This document shows, one piece after another, positions 1 through 6,670 of a DNA stretch of 38,461 nucleotides. The stretch lies in assembly GCA_013202295.1 (NCBI GenBank), contig JABMRT010000131.1, positions 1 through 38,461 on the forward strand, in the 5' to 3' direction. The position numbers and the translations under genes are program-made. The notes below the pieces were generated by a model. The model had not been told where the DNA came from, did no database searches, and saw only the letters and a program-made list of their open reading frames with translations. Each line of letters opens with the position of its first letter. Position 1 is the stretch's first letter. Source of the stretch: Candidatus Zhuqueibacterota bacterium (GTDB lineage Bacteria; Zhuqueibacterota; QNDG01; JABMRT01).

Positions 1-828
1 CTGAGCGGCCAAATCAGAGAGGATATCCCCGCACATGTTTTCCGCAACCAGCACGCCGTATTGTGTGGGATTTTTCACCAGCCACATACACTGCGCATCA
101 ATGTTCGTTTCCCATAATTCGATACCGGAATACTCTTTCGCAACAGATCTGGCCGTACGGATCATGAGCCCGCCGGTTTCGCGTAGCACATTGGGTTTAT
201 CCACCACGGTTACGGTATCTCGATGATTGGCTCGTGCATAGTCGAATCCGGATCGCAGAATCGTCTCGCATCCTTTTCGTGTCATGATACGGGTGGAGAG
301 AGCGATGTTGTCCAGCCCATGCGATTCGAACCGCGCCATTTTGGAATGATGCGCCTTGAGCACATCAAACACTTCCTGCGGAAGGGGGTGAAACTCCACA
401 CCGGAGTAGAGTCCTTCCGTGTTTTCACGAAAGATGATCAGATCGATATCCTCTTTATAGTTAAGGGGATTGCCGGGGTAAGATTTACAGGGCCGCATGT
501 TGGTATGCAGATGAAATTCTTGCCTGAGCCGAACAATGGGTGAAAAATAGACCAGCCCCTTATCCTGGAGAGACGGAATCAACTCCTTGGCCGCCTCCTG
601 TTTGGGCTTGGACGTAATCGCGCCGAACAGTCCGGCGTCTGTGGTTTTCATCATCTGTATAGTCCGGTCCGGCAGCCCATTCCCCTCCGTGCACCAGAAC
701 TCCCAACCGATGTCTCCGTGAATATACTCGGCATCGAATCCGAGCCTGTCCAAAACCAAGCGGGCAGCTTCCATTGTCTCTTTGCCAATCCCGTCTCCGG
801 GCAGCCATGCAATCCGGTATTTACTCAT
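1..828 (-). CDS. Isocitrate/homoisocitrate dehydrogenase family protein (partial, C-terminus outside window)
   Basis: This is a beta-decarboxylating NAD(P)-dependent dehydrogenase. The first 276 codons are in the window with no stop before position 1. The N-terminus carries the family start IAWLPGDGIG. The substrate region has LRQEFHLHTNMRPCKSYPG (about residues 100-120) and RENTEGLYSGVEF (about 139-151). The REN-TEG-YSG pattern is as in NAD-isocitrate and homoisocitrate dehydrogenases rather than isopropylmalate dehydrogenase. A lysine and aspartates of the metal site are visible in VDKPNV and NIDAQCMWLV. The ATG overlaps the end of the homoaconitase gene by 8 bp (ATGAGTAA), so the two are translationally coupled. 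With a Lys4-type homoaconitase next door, I infer that the substrate is homoisocitrate or 2-oxoadipate. Isocitrate remains possible, because motifs alone cannot separate the two. The enzyme class is sure; the substrate is not. Confidence 0.85.
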   Translation of the reverse strand, partial: MSKYRIAWLPGDGIGKETMEAARLVLDRLGFDAEYIHGDIGWEFWCTEGNGLPDRTIQMMKTTDAGLFGAITSKPKQEAAKELIPSLQDKGLVYFSPIVRLRQEFHLHTNMRPCKSYPGNPLNYKEDIDLIIFRENTEGLYSGVEFHPLPQEVFDVLKAHHSKMARFESHGLDNIALSTRIMTRKGCETILRSGFDYARANHRDTVTVVDKPNVLRETGGLMIRTARSVAKEYSGIELWETNIDAQCMWLVKNPTQYGVLVAENMCGDILSDLAAQ

Positions 829-2791
829 CCGTTAAATTCTCCTTGATCCATTGCGCCAATCCATCCAGTACAATGAGTTCCTGTGCGGCCCGACCCACGG
901 GCCGAAACGAGTAGGTCCAATCCTGAAACGTGACAGAGGACCGTATAAAATCAATCCTGACTTTCATGCCGGTACGAGCCGTCAGTCTTTCTGTCCCAAA
1001 ATCAAGTTTGATGACATCCACGAGTCTCGGAATCTCAAGCAGAAGAAATCCATTGTTCAATGCGTTCCGTTTGTATGTCTCACTGAATGATCCGGCAATG
1101 ACAAGCTGGATCCCCTTGTATTTCAAAGCTGTGGCTGCCTGCTCACGCGAACTGCCTGTGCCGAAATTGGTCCCGCCAATAAGGATATCCCCTTTCTTCA
1201 CGATCCGGCCAAACGCAGGATCGTAATTTTCCATCACGACCTTGGCCTGCTGTTCAAGCGTGAAATCATCCTGATACGTATATTTTCCCGGATAAATCGC
1301 ATCTGTATTCATATTATCAGCGGGACAATACACCAGCTCGCCGGTAATGGATTCAGGAAATCCTTCCATGATTTGAACAAGGGTGTCGTGGCTTTCCATT
1401 TGCGGTCGCACCGAACGATGCACCCTGATCGGTCCGTCATATTTGCACAGAGCGGGTGGACAATTAATATATCCCGAGAGCGCAGACTGAGCAACCACAG
1501 CCGGAGAGGCCAGGTACACCTCGGAGTTTTTGGATCCCATCCGCCCTTTAAAATTTCGGTTAGTGGCCGATATACCGGTTTCCCCATCCTCCATCAACCC
1601 TTCACCCAGGCCGATACAGGGTCCACATCCTGGGGGAAGCGGTTTGGCCCCGCTATGGATGAGTGTCTGCCAAGTACCCTGAGCTTCGCAGGTTTTTTGA
1701 ACAAGACTGGATGCAGCGGCGAAATAGAATTTAACATGCGGAGCTACTTTCTTCCGACCGATTATAACAGCTGCCGGAGTCAGATCTTCAACACGGGCGT
1801 TTACGCAGGATACGAGATAAGCCTTTTGAATCACAATCAGCATCTCCCGAATTTTACTGGCAGGCACCGCGGTTTTCAAATCATGCGGCCCGGCCACCAT
1901 GGGAATTACAGTGGAAAGATCCACTTTAATCTCGGAAGTATAACTTGAATCCGGGCCGGGCAAAAACAAACCATCCTGGATCTGCTGCTTCAGGATTTCG
2001 ATCCGTTTCGGTGTAATCCGAGGATGATAGTGTTTCGCTTTGAACGCCTGGATGGCTTCGAGTCGCTGCTCGAACCATTTCACAGTCATGGTATCCGCGG
2101 GAAACAATCCGGCCAGAGCGCCCCACTCGGTGCTCATATTGGCCATACTCAGCCGCTGATCAACGGACAGGGTTTCTACACCCGCACCATGAAACTCCAA
2201 CGCATGATTGAGCACCTCATCCTTGTTGAAATGGCTGCACAGAGCTAGCATCACATCCTTGCCGGTCACACCGAATCGGAGTTCGCCCGTCAGCGTGATC
2301 TTAACCACAGGCGGAATCTGCCACCAGGTTTTACCAGTCGCCCATATTCCAGCCGCATCTGTACGCACAATCGGAGTGCCGAGGCAGCCCAATCCACCAT
2401 ACATGTTCGCGTGACTGTCCGAGGCCACCACAAGCGTGCTGGGCCAGGCATATCCCTCTTCAACCATGATCTGATGTCCGATGCCCCGGCCAGCCGGGTA
2501 AAAATCCACCTGCTGGTCAATCGCGAAAGCGCGGATCGCTTCATACTTATTGCGGGTTGCCACACTGGTATCCTGAATGTTATGATCCAACGCGAACACG
2601 GGCTGACGTGGATCTAAAATTCGATCAACACCAATATTCTGGAACTTCGGTATAATCGCGCCCGTGTTGTCGTGCGTTAAAATATGTGCCGGATGGATGG
2701 AGACAAAATCTCCGCTTTGTACCTGCTCGTCCTCATGCAATCCCACAGCGAACATTTGGGCGATGCGTTCAATGAGGGTCTGATTGGTCAT
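821..2791 (-). CDS. Homoaconitase, fungal Lys4-like (aconitase superfamily)
   Basis: This enzyme would interconvert homocitrate, homoaconitate and homoisocitrate on a [4Fe-4S] cluster. It is a 656-residue single chain carrying both the large aconitase domain and the C-terminal swivel domain. The likely cluster ligands are Cys329 (VSCVNAR) and Cys389/Cys392 (GCGPCIGLG). The swivel motif FGTGSSREQAATAL is near 543-556. Long stretches look like yeast Lys4 and unlike mitochondrial or AcnA/AcnB aconitases: SGDFVSIHPAH, YPAGRGIGHQIM, GGLGCLGTPIVRTDAA and ATGKTWWQIPPV. Bacterial and archaeal lysine-pathway homoaconitases are usually two-subunit LeuCD-like enzymes, so a one-chain fungal type is notable. 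The motif usually read SCTNSR is SCVNAR here, a change close to the cluster. The ATG has AAGGA 5-6 bp upstream. The gene sits between the HD-domain gene (41 bp gap) and the dehydrogenase (8 bp overlap). The comparison with Lys4 is from memory, not from an alignment. Confidence 0.88.
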   Translation of the reverse strand: MTNQTLIERIAQMFAVGLHEDEQVQSGDFVSIHPAHILTHDNTGAIIPKFQNIGVDRILDPRQPVFALDHNIQDTSVATRNKYEAIRAFAIDQQVDFYPAGRGIGHQIMVEEGYAWPSTLVVASDSHANMYGGLGCLGTPIVRTDAAGIWATGKTWWQIPPVVKITLTGELRFGVTGKDVMLALCSHFNKDEVLNHALEFHGAGVETLSVDQRLSMANMSTEWGALAGLFPADTMTVKWFEQRLEAIQAFKAKHYHPRITPKRIEILKQQIQDGLFLPGPDSSYTSEIKVDLSTVIPMVAGPHDLKTAVPASKIREMLIVIQKAYLVSCVNARVEDLTPAAVIIGRKKVAPHVKFYFAAASSLVQKTCEAQGTWQTLIHSGAKPLPPGCGPCIGLGEGLMEDGETGISATNRNFKGRMGSKNSEVYLASPAVVAQSALSGYINCPPALCKYDGPIRVHRSVRPQMESHDTLVQIMEGFPESITGELVYCPADNMNTDAIYPGKYTYQDDFTLEQQAKVVMENYDPAFGRIVKKGDILIGGTNFGTGSSREQAATALKYKGIQLVIAGSFSETYKRNALNNGFLLLEIPRLVDVIKLDFGTERLTARTGMKVRIDFIRSSVTFQDWTYSFRPVGRAAQELIVLDGLAQWIKENLTDE

Positions 2792-2832
2792 AAATTTCCT
2801 TAGTTAATTGGGATGTGACGGATACAATCATC

Positions 2833-3366
2833 TTATTTTACCAGCTCAAAATCAATGAAATCAGCGTGATGAAAAATAGTGGCTTCCGGGGATCGCTTCT
2901 CCCCCTCACCCTCTTTGGAATGGGTCGCGATCACATGCATCACTTCCGGGGGCAACTCATGTTTGAAAGCCAAACCCACCCCGCTGAACGGATGCCGAAG
3001 ATACTTGCCAAACTCTGATTTGCTCACCTGAAGGTCCCGTATCTCATACTCATAAAGTTTGCCCACATCCGCAAGCAACGCTCCTGCAATAAGAACATCA
3101 CGGTTCACAGGGGTCTTGTTCTTGCCATGACTTTGCGTCAGCACATCATTTACGGCCATACAAATCCGGCACACAGCCCTGACATGATCAATAAAAGAAA
3201 TCTGAACATCTTCAGCCAATAGAGTGAACGGGATACTTCTCAGTAATTCCTCGGTCCATCCACGAAAAAGCATGGCTTCGGTCCAGCAGGCAATGACCTG
3301 CTCATGAAGCTCTTCATCCTGAATTTCTCTGATCTCGGGTAAAATATTTAGAATCAGCTCTCTCAT
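2833..3366 (-). CDS. HD-domain protein with degenerate HD motif
   Basis: A 177-residue soluble protein of the HD phosphohydrolase superfamily; its substrate is unknown. A conserved helix holds DHVRAVCRI (first His), followed by GALLADVGKLYEYE, HPFSGVGLA, ATHSKEGEGE and HHADFID. The motif normally reading L-H-D-I-G-K is L-A-D-V-G-K here, so one metal-ligand histidine is alanine; the codon is GCG. That suggests an altered metal site or a non-hydrolytic role. I chose the ATG at 3366 over the GTG three bases upstream because GGAGG stands 4 bp before it, and the start then shares one base with the stop of the lyase gene (TGATG). Its place inside a CoA-ester operon suggests a role as a thioesterase, regulator or maturation factor, but nothing in the sequence decides this. 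Confidence 0.75.
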   Translation of the reverse strand: MRELILNILPEIREIQDEELHEQVIACWTEAMLFRGWTEELLRSIPFTLLAEDVQISFIDHVRAVCRICMAVNDVLTQSHGKNKTPVNRDVLIAGALLADVGKLYEYEIRDLQVSKSEFGKYLRHPFSGVGLAFKHELPPEVMHVIATHSKEGEGEKRSPEATIFHHADFIDFELVK

Positions 3367-4148
3367 CACGCCTCCGTATTCAGCGGTTTCGGTTCGGGTC
3401 CGTCATAGTGGCAGCTATCCGGGATAAACTTCCGCATGGGCTTTTGACGGGTTTGCTCTTCATGAATATGCGCGATGAGACCAGGCACGCGCGACAGTAT
3501 AAAAAATTGATTTCCGAGCGCCTTGGGTACGCCTAATTCCAGTAGCACAGCCGCAATCGCACCATCCACATTTAAGGGCAGAACCTTGCCAGATTCTTCT
3601 TGAAGGGTGGATTCAATGGTGCGAGCCATCTCAACATAGCGGCCGTTCTTTCCAGTCTCATCTGCCAGTCGAATAAGCTGTGTCGAGCGAGGATCAGCCG
3701 TGTGCAGCCGATGGCCAAATCCGGGCAGCCGTTTCTTAGCTTCACGATATTTTCGGATAATCTCAAGAGCCGTAGGATCGGGGGATTCCTCCTCACCCTG
3801 CAACTGGACAGCTTCGTCAAGCAGGTGCATACAATTCTCAATCGCACCCCCGTGATGCTGATTGATCGAGAGGATGCCCGCAGCCAGAGCTGCATTCATC
3901 GGCGCACCAGTGGACGCGGAATGCAGAGCAGCCAGAACAGAAGGCGGCGTAACTCCGTGATCGATGGAGGAAACCAAAATTGCATTGACAAGTCGGGATT
4001 CTCCTTGATCCGGCAATCTGCCGATAAGCGTCAGGAAGACCGCATCGGCAAACGAGACCTGAGCCATCAAATCTTCGACTGCATACCCGCGAATCCGGAT
4101 CTTATTGGGTGCCACATCCGTGATCTCTGTTTTCCACTCCCCTTCCAT
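3366..4148 (-). CDS. Citryl-CoA lyase-type (short citrate synthase family) protein
   Basis: A 260-residue member of the citrate synthase superfamily, the length of stand-alone citryl-CoA lyase and of the C-terminal lyase domain of ATP-citrate lyase, not of a full citrate synthase (about 370-430). The catalytic set is visible: His98/99 in NQHHGGAIE, His146 in PGFGHRLHTADPR and Asp195 in LNVDGAIAAVL. The segment DHGVTPPSVLAALHSASTGA is typical of the family. The known reaction cleaves citryl-CoA to acetyl-CoA and oxaloacetate. Because the neighbours are a homoaconitase and an ALDH7 enzyme, I infer homocitryl-CoA cleavage to acetyl-CoA and 2-oxoglutarate, or the reverse condensation. GAGGTG lies 4-5 bp before the ATG. 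The upstream gap of 108 bp is the largest inside the operon and contains a short heptamer repeat. Confidence 0.85.
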   Translation of the reverse strand: MEGEWKTEITDVAPNKIRIRGYAVEDLMAQVSFADAVFLTLIGRLPDQGESRLVNAILVSSIDHGVTPPSVLAALHSASTGAPMNAALAAGILSINQHHGGAIENCMHLLDEAVQLQGEEESPDPTALEIIRKYREAKKRLPGFGHRLHTADPRSTQLIRLADETGKNGRYVEMARTIESTLQEESGKVLPLNVDGAIAAVLLELGVPKALGNQFFILSRVPGLIAHIHEEQTRQKPMRKFIPDSCHYDGPEPKPLNTEA

Positions 4149-4192
4149 ATGTCACCTCATTTTAAGCATTCATTTTTCTGTGTAAGAACTGC

Positions 4193-4220
4193 CTTACCTC
4201 TTGCCCCTCACCACTTACCC
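4193..4220. repeat. Four-unit degenerate heptamer repeat (CTYRCCN on + strand)
   Basis: Four consecutive 7-mers CTTACCT, CTTGCCC, CTCACCA, CTTACCC lie in the gap between the SucD-like and lyase genes. On the transcribed strand they read NGGYRAG. The same unit design occurs again at 37451-37478 before topA, which points to a dispersed repeat family in this genome. The units are purine-rich in the mRNA and each resembles a weak Shine-Dalgarno sequence. No function can be read off. Confidence 0.6.
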
Positions 4221-4256
4221 TTTTAATGGAATCCAGTACTGTAACTGTTATTTAAA

Positions 4257-5156
4257 TCATAGTCCATTCAACACCGTCTTCGTCACTTCCGGAATCTGGT
4301 CAAACGAATCCACAATATGAGCGCCTGCCTCTCTGAGCGCAGCGACTTTCCCAGCATGCGTACCCCGCCCCCCTTCAATGATCGCGCCGGCGTGTGAAAA
4401 TCGCGTACCCTCCTTGGCAGCCTTGCCCCCAATAAATGCGACGACTGGTTTAGTGATTTCGCCAGTTTGGATCATCTCGGCCACACGCTCTTCCTGACTC
4501 GTGCCAATTTCACCGAAAAGGACAATAACTTTCGTTTCCGGATCTTCCTCGAACATCAGCATAATCTCGGGATGCGGCAAACCCACCACACTGTCCCCAC
4601 CCACATGCACCTGTGTCGAAAGTCCTATATCCGCCTGACTTAAATAATAGGCAATGGAGGAAGTGATTCCTCCGCTTCTGGAACTCAGACCGACTGGCCC
4701 ACGCTTAAACCACTGTCTGGCATTCTCCGCCCTGCCGCCCATCATGCCCAACACCGCACGTTGCGGACTGAGCACACCCAACGTATTTGGCCCCAAAAAT
4801 TGAACTCCCTTTTCCTTTGCCGAATGCGAAATCTCAAGCACATCCCAGACAGGCACACGGTCAGGGACAATAACAAGCAAGGGAATGCCTGCATCGATGG
4901 ATTCGAGCGCTGCATTTTTGACCAGCGGAGCCGGCACAAAAAGAACCGACACGTCAATCGGACCGACTTGCTCAACCGCTTCCTCAACCGTATTGAAAAC
5001 CGGCACGTCGAGGACATCCTCACCACCCTTTCCCGGTGTGCACCCGGCCACGACCTGCGTGCCGAACTCTTTCATCAAGCGGGTCCGGGCCCGGCCCTCA
5101 CGGCCCGTGATGCCTTGCACGAGCACCCGTTTGGTTTCATCAATCAGAATCGCCAT
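4257..5156 (-). CDS. SucD-like acyl-CoA synthetase alpha subunit (succinyl-/citryl-CoA synthetase family)
   Basis: The alpha subunit of an NDP-forming acyl-CoA synthetase; length 299, normal for SucD (about 290). It has an N-terminal CoA-binding Rossmann domain (VLVQGITGREG, residues 12-22), FLGPNTLGVLSP (120-131) and SSRSGGITSSIAYYL (158-172). The phosphorylated active-site histidine is His255 in RFSHAGAIIEGGRGTHAGK. It starts with ATG 2 bp after the stop of the SucC-like gene, so the two are surely co-made subunits. SucD, the small subunit of citryl-CoA synthetase and part of ATP-citrate lyase share these motifs. The adjacent lyase gene argues for a citryl- or homocitryl-CoA synthetase. Plain succinyl-CoA synthetase is the fallback reading. 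Confidence 0.88.
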   Translation of the reverse strand: MAILIDETKRVLVQGITGREGRARTRLMKEFGTQVVAGCTPGKGGEDVLDVPVFNTVEEAVEQVGPIDVSVLFVPAPLVKNAALESIDAGIPLLVIVPDRVPVWDVLEISHSAKEKGVQFLGPNTLGVLSPQRAVLGMMGGRAENARQWFKRGPVGLSSRSGGITSSIAYYLSQADIGLSTQVHVGGDSVVGLPHPEIMLMFEEDPETKVIVLFGEIGTSQEERVAEMIQTGEITKPVVAFIGGKAAKEGTRFSHAGAIIEGGRGTHAGKVAALREAGAHIVDSFDQIPEVTKTVLNGL

Positions 5157-5158
5157 AA

Positions 5159-6670
5159 TTAATCCAGCCCCGGGATGGGCAGCGTAATTTGTGCCGCATC
5201 CTTACCATACCGCAAACACTCCTGCTCACATGCCAGACACTCTGTACACTTGCCTTTGGCCGCTTCTTCCTGAGAGATGGCAAGAACGGGAAGTCCTTCT
5301 TCCAGTTTTAGGATATTGGGTCCGCACGCCTCTACGCAGATTTTAGATTCACATTGTACACATAAAGCATGATCAAAAACCACAGTTCCTTTTGTCACGG
5401 TCCGGAATTGATAGGGCTTTTCTGGAAACATAGCGGATTTCGGTTCTTCTTTTATTTTGAATGGATGGTGCCCATCCACGAGTGCTCGCAATCTCTTAGC
5501 ACAGAAGGATGCGGGATCATCCCGCTTATATCCTTCAACCGGAGTGGACAAATCCTGTGTGAAATAGTACAGGATTTCAACTGCCTCATCCTCCATGTTG
5601 CCGCCAAGCCGGATGACCGCCGGAATATCCAGGCCAACCTCACGGAAGGCCTTGACCAGCCCGCGCGCCGAATGCACTTGCTCCTGACTTGCCACACCTG
5701 ATCCGGATGCGAAATATCCGTCAATCCCTGGCTGAGATAGAATGATCTTCGCGGCCCGGTACACTTTGCTTGCTGGAGGATTCCCGCTTGTATCACAGAA
5801 ATTTGCGATCCGGAATCCTTCAGCCAGAAGGGCGTCCATGGACATCATAGAACCGCCACCACCAGCGCCATGAAATCCGATCACGCTCTCTCCTTTGTGA
5901 AAATCCTGTTCAAGCTGAATGAAATAAAAGGTACCGCGATAATCATGAAACTCCACATCATGTGCAATTTTATCCAGCTGCGTCGGAGGGTTTGAGAGTT
6001 CACGTGCAATCTCAATTCCCAATTCGGGATGCCGGAACACCGCATAATCATCAATCGCGATCCGGCAGTCCGCCGCGTAAAGCTCACCATCTGTGGTCAG
6101 AATAATGGGATTAATCTCAGCAGATCTGGCTTCATGGACTCTGGCAGTTTGGTACAAACGGACGAGAAGATCTGATAATTTGGATTGGAGCGAATCAGAG
6201 ATACCCGCTTTCTGGAGAAGATCCGCCGCTTCGGAAGGACACAGCCCCTTGATCACATCGATGTCCATGGACAGGGCACCCGCCTGATCTTCCACACCGG
6301 ATCCACCCTGCACATTGAAGAGCAGCACCGGTCCGGGTACACGATCATGAATGAGGATGGACGCGTAGAATTCTTGCCTGATGGAGAGTTCTTCTTCCAC
6401 GAGCACCGTTTCCACAACAAACTGACCAATCTTCTGACCAAGGATTTTTTCCGCTTGCTTCTCAGTATCGTGCGGAGAATCCGCAAATGCGATCCCGCCG
6501 GATGCGGCCCGACTCGTGGACCAGACCTGTGCCTTGATGACCACCGGGCATCCGATCTGTTCTGCGGCCCGACGCGCTTCCGAAGGCGAGTTTGCGATCA
6601 TTCCTTTCGGGATAGGAATCCCCTTCTCCTTCAGCAAAGTCTTGCCCTGATGTTCAAATAGGCGTGCCAT
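5159..6670 (-). CDS. SucC-like ATP-grasp acyl-CoA synthetase beta subunit fused to a 2[4Fe-4S] ferredoxin domain
   Basis: This is the beta subunit of an ADP-forming acyl-CoA synthetase, extended to 503 residues against about 390 for ordinary SucC. Residues 1-230 form the ATP-grasp domain (EHQGKTLLKEKGIPIPKG; EINPIILTTDGELYAADCR). Residues 255-400 form the CoA-ligase domain (GFHGAGGGGSMMSMD; GNPPASKVYRAAKII; IRLGGNMEDEAVEIL). Residues 425-495 are a ferredoxin-like tail with eight cysteines: 437, 440, 445, 449 (CX2CX4CX3C) and 475, 478, 481, 485 (CX2CX2CX3C). The first motif is spaced one wider than the second and no proline follows the last cysteine. The known synthetase reaction has no redox step, so the clusters may be structural, regulatory or for docking with an electron carrier. 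The start ATG overlaps the ALDH stop by one base (TGATG). Confidence 0.87.
   Translation of the reverse strand: MARLFEHQGKTLLKEKGIPIPKGMIANSPSEARRAAEQIGCPVVIKAQVWSTSRAASGGIAFADSPHDTEKQAEKILGQKIGQFVVETVLVEEELSIRQEFYASILIHDRVPGPVLLFNVQGGSGVEDQAGALSMDIDVIKGLCPSEAADLLQKAGISDSLQSKLSDLLVRLYQTARVHEARSAEINPIILTTDGELYAADCRIAIDDYAVFRHPELGIEIARELSNPPTQLDKIAHDVEFHDYRGTFYFIQLEQDFHKGESVIGFHGAGGGGSMMSMDALLAEGFRIANFCDTSGNPPASKVYRAAKIILSQPGIDGYFASGSGVASQEQVHSARGLVKAFREVGLDIPAVIRLGGNMEDEAVEILYYFTQDLSTPVEGYKRDDPASFCAKRLRALVDGHHPFKIKEEPKSAMFPEKPYQFRTVTKGTVVFDHALCVQCESKICVEACGPNILKLEEGLPVLAISQEEAAKGKCTECLACEQECLRYGKDAAQITLPIPGLD

Noticed and set aside
560-808. 82-residue minus-strand open frame
   Set aside because: It is a shifted frame within the 5' part of the (homo)isocitrate dehydrogenase gene, which has full family motifs in its own frame from 828 down to the window edge.
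1373-1948. 191-codon plus-strand open frame
   Set aside because: Antisense shadow of the homoaconitase gene; no recognisable motifs, and all supported genes in the region are on the minus strand.
821-2791. Reading the aconitase-family protein as ordinary aconitate hydratase
   Set aside because: The diagnostic stretches follow Lys4 and not mitochondrial or bacterial aconitases; a citrate role is kept only as an alternative.
3600-4226. 208-codon plus-strand open frame
   Set aside because: Antisense of the citryl-CoA-lyase-type gene, which has an intact catalytic set.
3366-6670. Reading the ligase and lyase genes as ATP-citrate lyase AclA/AclB
   Set aside because: ATP-citrate lyase has the SucD-like and lyase parts fused; here they are separate genes, the arrangement of the citryl-CoA synthetase plus lyase route.
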